Assembly (NCBI GenBank): GCA_013203545.1
Contig: JABMQA010000572.1
Coordinates: forward strand, 1 to 8,792
Origin: Bacteroidota bacterium
GTDB lineage: Bacteria; Bacteroidota; Bacteroidia; Bacteroidales; 4484-276
Reading direction: 5' to 3'
Length of the DNA stretch: 8,792 nt
The notes beneath the pieces were generated by a model, which saw nothing but the letters and a program-made list of their open reading frames with translations, was not told the origin of the DNA and did no database searches. Position 1 is the first letter of the stretch. The number at the start of each line of letters is the position of its first letter. This document shows positions 7,765-8,792 of this stretch, in pieces. Position numbers and translations under genes: made by a program.

Positions 7765-8622
7765 TCAGTTATGGTAATCACACCTTTAAGACTCATACCC
7801 ATCGACACGGATGGCTTTCACCTCCACCTGGATGCGGAAGTTAATGGAATACAGGTCAACCTATTACTTGATACAGGTGCATCGAGGTCAGTATTTAGTT
7901 CGGCACTCGTAAAAGCGTGGGATAACAAGACTGAAAAGCAGGAGCATTCCCTTGAGTCCTTTGGTATGGGCGGTTCATTCGAAAGTTATATTGCTGAGGT
8001 TAAGACTGTTAAATTTGGAGGCAAATTCCTTGAGGATTATATCCTGGTAGTACATGATATGAGCCATATTTCCGGTATTATGAAAGAACTGGGGCAATCG
8101 AGGATAGACGGTATGCTTGGTGGGGATTTGCTCAACGCCGTGGGTGCGGTTATCGACTATATCAACGGAAATCTAATCATCGGTAAAAACAAATATCCCA
8201 TCCAATATTTGGCTCCTGACATCAGAGGGATTGAAATTTTTGTTGAAACTGAGATCAACAATAAAGTGGTGAGTTGCATCATCGACACCGGGGCCAGTAA
8301 GAGCGTTTTCAATCCGGGGACCTCCAGGAGGGTATTCAGGGTTTCGAAAAGAGACTTATACGAAAACGGACATTCCGGAATTGGCGTTAACGATCAGCAC
8401 ATGGGCGACCGGGTTTTCGAATTTGATGAGATATCATTTAACGGTGTGGTATTTAATGATGTGGAGATACTCTCTTTTGATTTTGAAGGCATCAACGACA
8501 ACTACAAAAAAATGGGGGTTCGTGAGATCGACGGCATATTGGGAGGCGACCTGCTTAACGAGTATGGTGGGGTAATTGATTATGCGAAGCTCACATTATC
8601 GTTTGGTAGTTTTTTGGGATAG
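7759..8622 (+). CDS. Tandem double retropepsin-like aspartic protease
   Basis: This 287-residue protein consists of two related halves. Each has the aspartic protease active-site motif DTGAS: D38-S42 in LLLDTGASRSVF and D176-S180 in CIIDTGASKSVF. Each also has the later hydrophobic-Gly motif, GMLGGDLL with L120-L125 and GILGGDLL with L261-L266, followed by VIDY at 131-134 and 272-275. The repeat period is about 138 residues (halves ~14-152 and ~157-287). Retropepsins act as dimers in which each subunit gives one Asp. Here both may sit in one chain, as in pepsin. No signal peptide or membrane segment is seen, so it is probably cytoplasmic. The start could be ATG 7759 or the in-frame ATG 7771 (MVITPLRLIPI); neither has a Shine-Dalgarno sequence. 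It lies 157 bases after LOG and probably has its own transcript. Substrate and activity are unknown. Confidence 0.85.
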   Translation: MPSVMVITPLRLIPIDTDGFHLHLDAEVNGIQVNLLLDTGASRSVFSSALVKAWDNKTEKQEHSLESFGMGGSFESYIAEVKTVKFGGKFLEDYILVVHDMSHISGIMKELGQSRIDGMLGGDLLNAVGAVIDYINGNLIIGKNKYPIQYLAPDIRGIEIFVETEINNKVVSCIIDTGASKSVFNPGTSRRVFRVSKRDLYENGHSGIGVNDQHMGDRVFEFDEISFNGVVFNDVEILSFDFEGINDNYKKMGVREIDGILGGDLLNEYGGVIDYAKLTLSFGSFLG

Positions 8623-8708
8623 GGGGAATAGTCGTCAACTGGTAGAGAGGGTCAATAAACCGATATGGGGATGCCATCCTTACCGTCAAACTAAGAAAAG
8701 GGAAATAG

Positions 8709-8738
8709 ATTTCTCTCCGCCAGCCGGCGGATCGAAAT
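8709..8738. repeat. REP-like palindromic intergenic repeat
   Basis: A near-symmetrical hairpin: ATTTC (8709-8713) pairs with GAAAT (8734-8738), a TC/TC internal mismatch follows, and TCCGCC (8716-8721) pairs with GGCGGA (8726-8731) around an AGCC tetraloop. The flanks (agatttctc ... tcgaaatgacaaa) resemble a dispersed intergenic repeat that I recall from many Bacteroidota genomes. Such elements sit between genes and may act as transcript-end structures. Upstream, 8623-8708 holds no gene that I can support. Confidence 0.55.
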
Positions 8739-8775
8739 GACAAATTTGGTTGCATTTAGTGGAGTTGAGAGAAAG

Positions 8776-8792
8776 CGGGCGCGGAGCGCCCG
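8776..8792. repeat. GC-rich hairpin at the right edge
   Basis: CGGGCGC (8776-8782) and GCGCCCG (8786-8792) form a perfect 7-bp stem around a GGA triloop. It stops exactly at the window end, so the stem may be longer and a T-tract may follow. It may be an intrinsic terminator for the retropepsin gene or another dispersed palindrome. Confidence 0.4.

Noticed and set aside
8381..8575. Plus-strand 64-codon frame
   Set aside because: It is an out-of-frame shadow within the second half of the retropepsin-like gene, whose motifs are clear in the main frame.
8623..8708. Possible remnant of an insertion sequence or MITE after the retropepsin gene
   Set aside because: I see no terminal inverted repeats, target duplication or transposase fragment. 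Only the nearby palindromes are supported.
1..8792. Defence island, CRISPR array or biosynthetic cluster
   Set aside because: There are no regularly spaced repeats, and no nuclease, toxin-antitoxin or synthase genes. The genes are repair, nucleotide metabolism and two protease-like proteins.

Overview
The window looks like chromosomal DNA from a Bacteroidota bacterium, probably a free-living or environmental relative of the Bacteroidales. Three things suggest this. The left-hand protein ends in the start of a type IX secretion system (T9SS) type A sorting domain. Possible promoters follow the TTTG / TAnnTTTG pattern of this phylum rather than -35/-10 boxes. Most starts have A/T-rich leaders with little or no Shine-Dalgarno sequence. 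The genus cannot be fixed from the sequence alone.

Layout. Positions 1-3647 (minus strand) hold one uninterrupted reading frame of at least 1215 codons. It encodes a secreted, multi-domain papain-like (C1-fold) protein and runs off the left edge inside its C-terminal sorting domain. A 297-base divergent intergenic region (3648-3944) carries a good promoter candidate for that gene and weaker ones for the rightward genes. On the plus strand follow uvrA (3945-6845, nucleotide excision repair) and, 18 bases later, a LOG-family nucleotide phosphoribohydrolase (6864-7601); these two probably form an operon. After a 157-base gap with an inverted repeat, a direct repeat and a five-codon upstream frame comes a 287-residue protein with two tandem retropepsin-like aspartic protease halves (7759-8622). 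The right edge (8623-8792) is non-coding and ends in two palindromic hairpins, one of them of the dispersed-repeat type.

How the genes relate. The exported peptidase-like protein, UvrA, LOG and the retropepsin-like protein are not an obvious pathway. UvrA and LOG are housekeeping-type functions (DNA repair, nucleotide metabolism). The two protease-like proteins are the less ordinary content. I see no mobile element, CRISPR array, tRNA or rRNA, and no clear multi-gene defence or biosynthetic system. The points most worth following are the fused double retropepsin and the unusual architecture of the secreted C1-like protein: an altered active-site Cys region, an EF-hand-like loop inside the catalytic domain, and an Ig-like domain apparently split by an inserted beta domain.
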